NCBI RefSeq assembly: GCF_016745235.1
Contig: NZ_JAELVM010000001.1
Span: 199,856 to 263,855 of the forward strand
DNA length: 64,000 bases
Source: Chryseobacterium endalhagicum
GTDB taxonomy: Bacteria > Bacteroidota > Bacteroidia > Flavobacteriales > Weeksellaceae
Direction of reading: 5' to 3'
Under the pieces are notes generated by a model. The model was not told where the DNA came from. It was given only the letters and a program-made list of their open reading frames with translations, and did not search any database. The position numbers were made by a program, and so were the translations under genes. Shown here one piece after another: positions 43,435-51,187 of the stretch. The number at the start of each line of letters is the position of its first letter. Position 1 is the stretch's first letter.

Positions 43435-44082
43435 ATGAAAAAAATAACCACCTTATTCCTTGTGGCAGGAACTTTTTTTGCTGCACACGCTCAGGTTGGA
43501 ATTAATACTTCTAATCCACAGGGAACTTTAGATGTAGCCGGAGAAACATTAGTGGAATCTTACCTTGTAGATACAGCGAATTCACCGGCAAGAGGAAATT
43601 ACTTTCTTCTGACCCGTTCAAAAGATACCAGCCCGGTTGGAAAAATCAAAATGCTCGATATTTCACTTCGTAATGTAGCGCCTGTGAATACCTATAATAT
43701 CATTCTTAAAAATGTAAGCCAGGACGAGGTCATCAATCTGAATACCGGATTGGAAACCGGAAAATATGTAGTAGCGATTACAGGTGCTGTTTTTTCAGAT
43801 GCCATATCTGCGGTAAATACAGCTACCACCCCTAAATCTTTCGGAGCATACTCTACGGAAGTGACGCAGGTGACAAGCGGAGGGAAGACCTATCATGCAG
43901 TTAATTTAAGTTTTAAAGGTGCAGGAACTGTTTCTTCAGCCAACGGAACCTGGACGCTTACCCTTAATGTATTCGAAAGATCACTGGTAAAAGATTGGGG
44001 AACATTCAACGGATCTGTTTCTGCATCTGCTTCACCGGGATATTCAGGAGTTTCAACTAACACGCCTTTGGGCCTTCAATAA
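43435..44082 (+). CDS. exported VGIN surface protein 2
   Basis: 215 residues. Signal peptide (MKKITTLFLVAGTFFAAHAQ), then VGINTSNPQGTLDVAGETLVES. Shares length, NGTWTLTLNVFERS-like C-terminal motif and the K[FY][LV]V.[IV]-strand with its neighbours. Ends in TAATG overlap with the next gene. Confidence 0.75.
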   Translation: MKKITTLFLVAGTFFAAHAQVGINTSNPQGTLDVAGETLVESYLVDTANSPARGNYFLLTRSKDTSPVGKIKMLDISLRNVAPVNTYNIILKNVSQDEVINLNTGLETGKYVVAITGAVFSDAISAVNTATTPKSFGAYSTEVTQVTSGGKTYHAVNLSFKGAGTVSSANGTWTLTLNVFERSLVKDWGTFNGSVSASASPGYSGVSTNTPLGLQ

Positions 44083-44759
44083 TGATGATCATGGAAAGAA
44101 AAATGTATATCACAGTGATCCTGTTTCTGGGAATGCTGATCAATGCCCAGTCGGGAAAAGTAGGAATCAAAACCACTGACCCCAAAGAAACCCTTGATGT
44201 GAACGGAAGTACCTATACCAATTCATTATATCTGAGAAATCCGGGAGAACCTACAATGACCGGGGGAAGCTTTTTGGCCACATCTGAAAATTCGCTTCAG
44301 CTGTACGATCCAACTTTGGAAAGCAGCGGACTGTTTAATTATCTTAAACTTTCCCTTACCGGAGTTTCAGGTGCAGGGATTACGGACTATGATACTAAAA
44401 TTGATGCAGATAAATTCCTTGTGGTGGTTCATAATTACTCATTTAAAATGAATGACGGGACCACGAATGTAGTTCTGGACTATGGAGATAACGGAGTGAA
44501 TGATAACAGACAGGGATCTCCGGATGTAACTTCATTCAAAAGTAACGGAACATGGCACATCAGAGCAAGATTCACAAACAGCAGACTGATCGCTCTTACT
44601 TCTGCCAATCCGGCAAGAACCTATAACAACTTTACGGTAGATCTTTATCTGATGGCTTATAAAAGACTCATCACGAAACAGAATATCAATAATATTACAA
44701 CGGATCTCGGAGGAACAAACGGTTCAGCCCGTACCGTGAATAAACCTTCAGGGTTTTAA
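44082..44759 (+). CDS. exported VGIN surface protein 3
   Basis: Up to 225 residues; ATG at 44082, 44085, 44091 and 44103 are all possible, the last (MYITVILFLGMLINAQ) giving the neatest signal peptide. Mature part SGKVGIKTTDPKETLDVNGSTYTNSLYL, then DKFLVVVHNYSFKM and GTWHIRARF, like the two preceding proteins. Third gene of the operon. Confidence 0.75.
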   Translation: MMIMERKMYITVILFLGMLINAQSGKVGIKTTDPKETLDVNGSTYTNSLYLRNPGEPTMTGGSFLATSENSLQLYDPTLESSGLFNYLKLSLTGVSGAGITDYDTKIDADKFLVVVHNYSFKMNDGTTNVVLDYGDNGVNDNRQGSPDVTSFKSNGTWHIRARFTNSRLIALTSANPARTYNNFTVDLYLMAYKRLITKQNINNITTDLGGTNGSARTVNKPSGF

Positions 44760-44779
44760 AAATAATTATTTTGATGAAA

Positions 44780-44825
44780 ATACAAAAGAAGCCGTCTCCC
44801 ATAGTGGAAACGGCTTCTTTTGTAT
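44780..44825. terminator. bidirectional terminator between VGIN operon and BspA-like gene
   Basis: Long stem ATACAAAAGAAGCCGT / ACGGCTTCTTTTGTAT (16 bp) with a 14-base loop, A/T tracts on both sides, between convergent genes. Confidence 0.85.
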
Positions 44826-46690
44826 CAGTCCTTGATGATTTTTTTAGAGAGTGGATTTCCCGAATCATCATCAGCCTTTACAATATAAATTCCTTTCAGG
44901 AGTTCAGGAAGGTCAATATGGTTTCCTTTTGAACTTCTTTTTAAAAGCTTTCCGTCTATAGAATAAATTTCAATATTTTTTAATTCCTGTGAAAAGAACA
45001 GGGTGTTTTTTACAGGATTTGGGTAAATATTCAGTCCTGAATTTTTATTGGTTTCCGAAGTCGCCAGTACATTACATTCCGGATCGTAGGTATCATTCGT
45101 AATGGTCCAGTTTTTAAAATTGATCAAAGAATTTCTGGCCGTTACTGCCTGCGGACTAGAGTAGGCCAGTCCGGATGCGCCTAAGGATAGAGCATTGGGG
45201 GTAGAAATACTGTTGGCCCAGCCTTGTAATGTAGAATTATATTTAGTACATGATAAACCGGAAGAGTCCAGCATAGCATTTATTTGTGTAACGGCGTATA
45301 AATTCAAGCTTCCGAGGTCCTGATTGAAAACGGCAGCATTTTTAAACATAAACCGCATATCTGTTACGGCTGAAGTATCCCAGGTGCCAATAGGTTGGTT
45401 GAAGATAGGGTTGTCCGTAAACATACCCTGCATATTGGTTACATTTGAAGTGTCCCAGCTTCCTATCGGCTGATTAAAAAGGAATGAGTGGTAAAACATA
45501 TTTTGCATACTGGCTACCATTGAAGTATTCCAGTTTCCGATGGGCTGATTAAATTTTTCAGCAAAACCAAACATAAACGACATAGAAGTAACCTGAGAAG
45601 TATCCCAGCTGGCAATGGGTTGGTCAAAAACTTTGGTTTCACTGAAGGTTCCGGACATATTCTTCACCATTGAAGTATTCCAGTTTCCGATGGGTTGATT
45701 AAATTTTTCAGCACCACCAAACATATAGCTGATATTGGTTGCGCTGGAAGTGTCCCAGGTAGCCAGAGGCTGGTTAAACATAAGCGTTGAAGAAAACATG
45801 CCGGACATATCCTTTACCCTGGAGGTATTCCAGTTTCCAATGGGTTGATTAAATAATTCGGTGTCAGCAAACATCTGGCTCATATCGGTAACCTTTGAAG
45901 TATCCCAGTTGGCAAGAGGCTGATTAAATACCTTGCTGAAAAGAAAGGTCCAGGCCATGCTGGTAACATTGGAAGTATTCCAGACTCCTATGGGCTGGTT
46001 AAACTGTTCAGTGTAAACAAACATCGATGATATGTCAGTAACATTGGAAATATCCCAGTTGCTGATAGGCTGGTTGAAAACTTTAGCAAAGTAGAAACTT
46101 TGACGCATATTGGTCACGTGAGAGACGTCCCAATCATTAATGGTTGGATTTCCTACCAATTTATAGCATCCTCCAAAAATACCAGACATATTGGTGACAT
46201 TATCTAAAAAAGGAATATCTGTGGCAGTGACATCCATTTCTTCACAGTAGAAAAAAGCATTTTCCATACTGGACCATTTGGTATCTCCCCATTGGGTTAC
46301 ATCAATAATTTTATAATGATCACCCTTTACCATCGGGCTGGGACCATAAAAGCAGATCCTGTGAAAATTACCAATTTCCGGATTTATTTTTAAAGTATAG
46401 GTTGCATTACCGGCTGTAGGATTAAGAGGGGTTCCAAATTCAATCAAAAGGGGAGTCCCCAAAACGGTGGTTACATGAGTCAGTGTTCCGTTATGGGCAG
46501 GATAGCCAACTTCTTCCCAGTAAATGTTATAATCTGTTCCTATCCCGGGAAACAGAATTTGGGTTGCCGTACTTTGAGTAGGTAAAGAACCTGTATTGCT
46601 GGGCTTCCATACCGTGATAAACTCATTCTGCGCTTTGATATGACAACAAAGCATTAAAAAAATACTAAAAAGTAAATATTTCACTTTCAT
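44825..46690 (-). CDS. BspA-like repeat surface protein with T9SS type A tail
   Basis: 621 residues, signal peptide (MKVKYLLFSIFLMLCCHIKAQ). About a dozen 25-residue repeats of the BspA/DUF285 kind (W[DN]TS.VT.M..MF....FNQPIG) cover residues 180-490. The C-terminal type A sorting domain (NIYPNPVKNTLFFSQELKNIEIYSIDGKLLKRS..IVKA) directs T9SS export. Repeats are also visible in DNA at about 75- and 150-bp periods. Such proteins often bind host or matrix molecules; role here unknown. Confidence 0.88.
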   Translation of the reverse strand: MKVKYLLFSIFLMLCCHIKAQNEFITVWKPSNTGSLPTQSTATQILFPGIGTDYNIYWEEVGYPAHNGTLTHVTTVLGTPLLIEFGTPLNPTAGNATYTLKINPEIGNFHRICFYGPSPMVKGDHYKIIDVTQWGDTKWSSMENAFFYCEEMDVTATDIPFLDNVTNMSGIFGGCYKLVGNPTINDWDVSHVTNMRQSFYFAKVFNQPISNWDISNVTDISSMFVYTEQFNQPIGVWNTSNVTSMAWTFLFSKVFNQPLANWDTSKVTDMSQMFADTELFNQPIGNWNTSRVKDMSGMFSSTLMFNQPLATWDTSSATNISYMFGGAEKFNQPIGNWNTSMVKNMSGTFSETKVFDQPIASWDTSQVTSMSFMFGFAEKFNQPIGNWNTSMVASMQNMFYHSFLFNQPIGSWDTSNVTNMQGMFTDNPIFNQPIGTWDTSAVTDMRFMFKNAAVFNQDLGSLNLYAVTQINAMLDSSGLSCTKYNSTLQGWANSISTPNALSLGASGLAYSSPQAVTARNSLINFKNWTITNDTYDPECNVLATSETNKNSGLNIYPNPVKNTLFFSQELKNIEIYSIDGKLLKRSSKGNHIDLPELLKGIYIVKADDDSGNPLSKKIIKD

Positions 46691-46762
46691 GGATTTTCGT
46701 TTTTTGTAAATGTAGAAAAAAAATAATTATTTGTAATTCTTTCTAAAAATCAACACATTCCA

Positions 46763-46793
46763 TTTGCTATTTCAAAAATATTTCATAATTTTG
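46763..46793 (+). promoter_or_regulatory. rplK operon promoter
   Basis: TTTG (46763-46766), 19 bases, TAATTTTG (46786-46793). Gives a leader of about 90 bases before rplK. Needed because a terminator and the BspA-like gene cut off read-through from nusG. Confidence 0.7.
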
Positions 46794-46889
46794 CAGTCCG
46801 AAAAGTAGATTTACTGTATGTGAGTCGGTAATCTGCTGAATAATAAATGCTTCCAAACTCATTAATTATTCAAACTAAAAAAATTAAAA

Positions 46890-47336
46890 ATGGCTAAGAA
46901 AGTCTTTAAAATGGTAAAGCTTCAGGTGAAAGGTGGCGCAGCTAACCCTTCTCCACCAGTAGGTCCAGCATTGGGTTCTGCAGGTGTGAACATCATGGAG
47001 TTTTGTAAGCAATTTAACGGGAGAACCCAAGATAAGCCAGGGCAAGTTTTACCTGTAGTAATTACAGTATACGAAGACAAATCTTTTGAATTCGTTATTA
47101 AAACTCCACCTGCAGCGATCCAGCTAATGGATGCAGCTAAAATCAAGGGAGGTTCCGGAGAACCAAACAGAAACAAAGTAGGTTCTGTATCTTGGGATCA
47201 GGTGAAGAAAATCGCTGAGGATAAAATGACTGACCTTAACTGCTTTACAATCGATTCTGCAGTTTCTATGGTTGCAGGTACTGCTAGATCTATGGGATTA
47301 AGAGTAACAGGAACTAAACCAACTTTTAACGCTTAA
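46890..47336 (+). CDS. rplK: 50S ribosomal protein L11
   Basis: 148 residues. Typical uL11: [34 protein letters not shown] and the C-terminal RNA-binding domain ([21 protein letters not shown]...[10 protein letters not shown]). Forms the GTPase-associated centre with L10/L12. 11 bp before rplA. Confidence 0.97.
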   Translation: MAKKVFKMVKLQVKGGAANPSPPVGPALGSAGVNIMEFCKQFNGRTQDKPGQVLPVVITVYEDKSFEFVIKTPPAAIQLMDAAKIKGGSGEPNRNKVGSVSWDQVKKIAEDKMTDLNCFTIDSAVSMVAGTARSMGLRVTGTKPTFNA

Positions 47337-47347
47337 AACTATTAGAA

Positions 47348-48040
47348 ATGGCAAAATTGACTAAAAAGCAAAAGGAAGCTTTAAGCAAAGTAGAAAAAGG
47401 AAGAATCTATAACCTTGAAGAAGGTTCTGCTCTTGTAAAAGAAGTAAACACTACAAAGTTTGATGCTTCTGTAGATATCGCTGTAAGATTGGGTGTAGAT
47501 CCAAGAAAAGCAAACCAAATGGTAAGAGGTGTAGTATCTCTTCCTCACGGTACTGGTAAAGATGTTAAAGTTTTGGCTTTAGTAACACCGGATAAAGAAG
47601 CTGAAGCGAAAGAAGCTGGTGCTGACTATGTAGGTCTTGACGAATATTTACAAAAAATCAAAGAAGGTTGGACAGATGTTGACGTTATCGTTACTATGCC
47701 GGCTGTTATGGGTAAATTAGGTCCATTAGGTAGAGTATTAGGTCCAAGAGGTCTTATGCCAAACCCTAAATCAGGAACTGTAACTATGGAAATTGGTAAA
47801 GCAGTAACTGAAGTAAAAGCAGGTAAAATTGATTTCAAAGTTGACAAATACGGTATTATCCACGCTGGTATTGGTAAAGTATCTTTCGATGCTGCTAAAA
47901 TCAAGGAAAATGCTCAGGAATTGATCCAGACTTTGATCAAAATGAAGCCTACTGCTGCTAAAGGAACTTATGTAAAGAGCATCTATTTGTCTTCTACAAT
48001 GAGCCCTGGTATTGCAATTGATACTAAATCTGTTAACTAA
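47348..48040 (+). CDS. rplA: 50S ribosomal protein L1
   Basis: 230 residues, typical uL1. Signature [29 protein letters not shown]. Lines the E-site stalk and can repress its own operon by binding the mRNA leader in other bacteria. Confidence 0.97.
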   Translation: MAKLTKKQKEALSKVEKGRIYNLEEGSALVKEVNTTKFDASVDIAVRLGVDPRKANQMVRGVVSLPHGTGKDVKVLALVTPDKEAEAKEAGADYVGLDEYLQKIKEGWTDVDVIVTMPAVMGKLGPLGRVLGPRGLMPNPKSGTVTMEIGKAVTEVKAGKIDFKVDKYGIIHAGIGKVSFDAAKIKENAQELIQTLIKMKPTAAKGTYVKSIYLSSTMSPGIAIDTKSVN

Positions 48041-48057
48041 TATAAATCCTTAAGACA

Positions 48058-48654
48058 ATGACAAAAGACCAAAAAGTTGTAGCAATACAAGAGATCAAAG
48101 ATTTGCTTCAGGATGCTAAAGTAGTTTATGTAGCAGATCTAGAAGGTTTGAACGCTGCAAAGTCATCTGACTTCAGAAGACAGGCTTTCAAACAAAATAT
48201 TAAAGTAAAAGTTGTAAAAAATACACTTTTACAAAAAGCAATGGAGCAGATTGACGGAGTAGATTTCTCTGAAATGTTCCCAACTTTCAAAGGAAACTCT
48301 GCATTGATGGTTGCTGAAACTGCTAATGCTCCTGCGAAACTAATCCAAGGATTCAGAAAGAAAGAAGACAAGCCGGCTTTAAAATCTGCTTACCTTCAGG
48401 AAACTTTCTACGTTGGTGACAACAATCTAGATGCATTGGCTAACATCAAGTCTAGAGAAGAAATGATCGGTGAAATCATCGGATTACTTCAGTCTCCAAT
48501 TCAAAGAGTTGTTTCTGCTCTTCAAAACAAACCTGAAACAGTAGAAGCTAAAGCTGAAGAAGCTGCTGCACCTGCTGTAGAAGAAACTCCTGCTGAGGCG
48601 GCTCCAGAAGCTCCTGCTGCAGAAAGCACTGACGAAACGCCAGCTGCTGAATAA
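48058..48654 (+). CDS. rplJ: 50S ribosomal protein L10 with extended C-terminus
   Basis: 198 residues; the usual length is near 170. The core uL10 domain (VAIQEIKDLLQDAKVVYVADLEGLNAAKSSDFRRQAFKQN) runs to about 165. A tail of roughly 30 residues rich in Ala, Glu, Pro (EAKAEEAAAPAVEETPAEAAPEAP) follows, which is low-complexity and likely disordered. Confidence 0.96.
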   Translation: MTKDQKVVAIQEIKDLLQDAKVVYVADLEGLNAAKSSDFRRQAFKQNIKVKVVKNTLLQKAMEQIDGVDFSEMFPTFKGNSALMVAETANAPAKLIQGFRKKEDKPALKSAYLQETFYVGDNNLDALANIKSREEMIGEIIGLLQSPIQRVVSALQNKPETVEAKAEEAAAPAVEETPAEAAPEAPAAESTDETPAAE

Positions 48655-48700
48655 TTACTCTCAAAAAATTAAATAAATAATCAACAAAAACATTACAACA

Positions 48701-49066
48701 ATGTCAGATTTAAAAAATTTAGCTGAAACGCTAGTAAACCTAACTGTAAAAGACGTAAACGAATTAGCTACTATCCTTAAGGATGAGTACGGAATTGAGC
48801 CAGCTGCTGCTGCTGTAGTTGTTGCTGCAGGTGGTGGTGAAGCTGCTGAAGAAAAGACTGAATTCGATGTAATTCTTAAGTCTGCTGGTGCTTCTAAATT
48901 GGCTATCGTTAAATTGGTAAAAGATTTAACTGGTGCTGGTCTTAAAGAAGCTAAAGATATCGTAGATGGTGCTCCTGCTCCAATCAAACAAGGTATCTCT
49001 AAAGACGAAGCTGAAGCTCTTAAGAAGCAATTAGAAGAAGCTGGTGCTGAAGTAGAATTGAAATAA
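48701..49066 (+). CDS. rplL: 50S ribosomal protein L7/L12
   Basis: 121 residues. N-terminal dimerisation domain, Ala-rich hinge ([20 protein letters not shown]), C-terminal domain ([35 protein letters not shown]). Factor-binding stalk. Ends before a strong terminator. Confidence 0.97.
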   Translation: MSDLKNLAETLVNLTVKDVNELATILKDEYGIEPAAAAVVVAAGGGEAAEEKTEFDVILKSAGASKLAIVKLVKDLTGAGLKEAKDIVDGAPAPIKQGISKDEAEALKKQLEEAGAEVELK

Positions 49067-49088
49067 TTTCAATTTACTATAAAATAAG

Positions 49089-49119
49089 AAGCCCGGACAG
49101 TAATGTCCGGGCTTTTTTT
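49089..49119 (+). terminator. terminator of the rplKAJL operon
   Basis: AAGCCCGGACA / TGTCCGGGCTT stem (11 bp, G/C-rich), GTAA loop and a seven-T run. Strong enough to separate rpoB from the stalk genes. Confidence 0.92.
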
Positions 49120-49289
49120 GTTTTCATACAGAGCTGAAAATCAAGCATATTCGATATTGGTATTCGAATATCTTTAATATAAATCATTTCATATTTAAAT
49201 ATAATTGTTGATTTCGTAAAATTTAACATAATAAAATATTTATTATTCATAGAATTGTTTATTTAATATTAAAATTTAATATTAGAATA

Positions 49290-49318
49290 TTGTTTTGATT
49301 AAAAAATTACTATATTTG
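49290..49318 (+). promoter_or_regulatory. promoter of the second surface-protein block
   Basis: TTG (49290-49292), 18 bases, TATATTTG (49311-49318). The leader starts ACCGAAAAAAAACACACACA, the CACACA-type leader seen at 42780 and 49980. Confidence 0.6.
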
Positions 49319-49343
49319 TACCGAAAAAAAACACACACATAAT

Positions 49344-49880
49344 TTGAAAAGAAGTTACTTTATCTTCTATGGCTCTGCCGTAGCATATTGTATCAGTATG
49401 CTGGCTGCATTGCAGATTGGAAACATCAGTATGACCTATTCAGCAGTAAAGAAAACTACTGTGTCAGCCTGCTGTTCCGATGAAACACACTGTTTTCAAA
49501 ACAGGACTGATTATTACGGTTATTCCAATGAGAGCACAATCGTAAATAATACTACGGAATCATCCGTTCCGGCCGCCAGTACACTTTCCCAGGAAACTTA
49601 TATCTATAGAGAACAAAACGCAGAGAAGGCTTTTTTCTCAGTATATACCCAGGAAGCTAAACAGGTTAAATATATCAATAACGCACAAGTAGGTAATGGT
49701 TCGGATTATTTGTATGCTTTAACGTCTTCTAAATTATATCTCAGTCAGGAATACATGAAGTCATTGTATAAAGATCTTGAAATTGAGATACATCATAAGA
49801 CGGGTATGCATTCTTTGGATAATACTCAAATTCTGGAAGGCTTTAATTTTATTATAGATTTTCCGGATAAATTATCTTAA
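49344..49880 (+). CDS. exported protein of unknown function
   Basis: 178 residues from a TTG start at 49344; no better ATG precedes a complete signal peptide (MKRSYFIFYGSAVAYCISMLAALQIG). The mature part contains CCSDETHC and a VPAASTLSQETYIYREQNAEKAFFSVY region without recognisable domain. Lies in the insertion between rplL and rpoB and has its own promoter. Confidence 0.6.
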   Translation: MKRSYFIFYGSAVAYCISMLAALQIGNISMTYSAVKKTTVSACCSDETHCFQNRTDYYGYSNESTIVNNTTESSVPAASTLSQETYIYREQNAEKAFFSVYTQEAKQVKYINNAQVGNGSDYLYALTSSKLYLSQEYMKSLYKDLEIEIHHKTGMHSLDNTQILEGFNFIIDFPDKLS

Positions 49881-50015
49881 ACTACGGTAAGCAAGCTTAC
49901 AATCTATTTATTTCAACGAAAAAAACACATTTTTTCCACTCATTGCCAGAGTGAAAAAGAACCTTCATATTTCTTTTAAAAAAACACACACAAAAAAAGA
50001 CAAATATCACTAGAA

Positions 50016-51149
50016 ATGAAAAACAGATTATTGACACTCGCAGCTTTTTCCTTGTATTTTGGAGCAAGCGCACAAGTAGGAATTAATACGAATCAGGGAC
50101 AGGCAACCCTTGATGTTGTAGGATCTCCTTCAATTACAACTAGAATGGATGGGATTATCGCTCCCAGACTTACAGAAACAGAGCTGAATAAAAAAACATA
50201 TGGTACAGGCCAGACTGGTGCCCTGGTATATGTAACACTGGCAGACATCGCGCCGTCAGCACAGACTGTGAACGTTACAACTCCCGGATATTACTATTTT
50301 GACGGAGCGTTGTGGCAGAAGCAGACCGGCACGGAATGGCAGGTGAAAGGAAATGCAGCAGGTGAAATAGCGACCAGCACAGAAGTTTTGGCAGCTGCAC
50401 CGGTTTCCGGGAATTATCTGGGAACAAAAGGAGCTGCTGATCTTGTGGTGATCACAGCCAATAAAGTTCATGCCGTCCTTGATCAGGCAGGAGCTCTTAC
50501 TGGAGGGGGAGAAGCTGCTTCCACTCTTTCATGGGGAAATACAAATACCATTAACGCTACTTCAAACAACATCGCATTGGGTAGAGGAAATACAGCAACT
50601 GCTTCAGCGGCTAATTTTCCTGCTGTTGCAATTGGATCAGCCAACATAGTAGCTGGAGGTGGAAAAGCGTTTGGGGTAGGAAACTCAACGTTGTCTACCA
50701 ATAATTTTGCGATTGGAGGATTAAATAAAACAGGTAATTCCGTTGCGGTTGCATTAGGATATTCCAATGATTCTTCAAACGGAGGTTTTGCTTTCGGGGC
50801 TAATAATGTTACCAACGTGAACGGATTCGCAATGGGAAGCAATAATGAAGTAACCCAGGACCGTTCTGTAGCTATAGGAATTGGAGCAAAAGCGGCAGGT
50901 GATCAATCGGTATATGCCAATAAAGTGCATGCTTTTTTCAGTCCTGCCAATGCAACAGATACTGTGTTAGGGATTAATATGGTTCCGGCTGCTACAGCAG
51001 GAGCAGCAGGAGCAGCAATCCAGATGAAAGGTTTTGCTTCAGCAGCTAATGCTTCATGTACTGCAGCAATGGAAGGATCTATCCGTTACAATTCTACAAC
51101 CAAAGTTCACGAAGGCTGTAACGGGACCAACTGGAAAGCTCTTTACTAA
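50016..51149 (+). CDS. exported VGIN protein with YadA-head-like repeats
   Basis: 377 residues. Signal peptide, then VGINTNQGQATLDVVGSPS...MDGIIAPRLTETELN. Residues about 175-290 contain short AIG/ALG repeats (NIALGRGNTAT, VAIGSANIVAG, FAIGGLNKTGN, VALGYSNDS, FAMGSNNEVTQ, VAIGIGAKAAG), like the left-handed head of YadA adhesins. C-terminus CTAAMEGSIRYNSTTKVHEGCNGTNWKALY, common in Bacteroidota surface proteins. No transporter or anchor domain. Confidence 0.78.
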   Translation: MKNRLLTLAAFSLYFGASAQVGINTNQGQATLDVVGSPSITTRMDGIIAPRLTETELNKKTYGTGQTGALVYVTLADIAPSAQTVNVTTPGYYYFDGALWQKQTGTEWQVKGNAAGEIATSTEVLAAAPVSGNYLGTKGAADLVVITANKVHAVLDQAGALTGGGEAASTLSWGNTNTINATSNNIALGRGNTATASAANFPAVAIGSANIVAGGGKAFGVGNSTLSTNNFAIGGLNKTGNSVAVALGYSNDSSNGGFAFGANNVTNVNGFAMGSNNEVTQDRSVAIGIGAKAAGDQSVYANKVHAFFSPANATDTVLGINMVPAATAGAAGAAIQMKGFASAANASCTAAMEGSIRYNSTTKVHEGCNGTNWKALY

Positions 51150-51187
51150 TTAAAAAAACAACCTTAATAAAAAAACAAATAGAAAAA

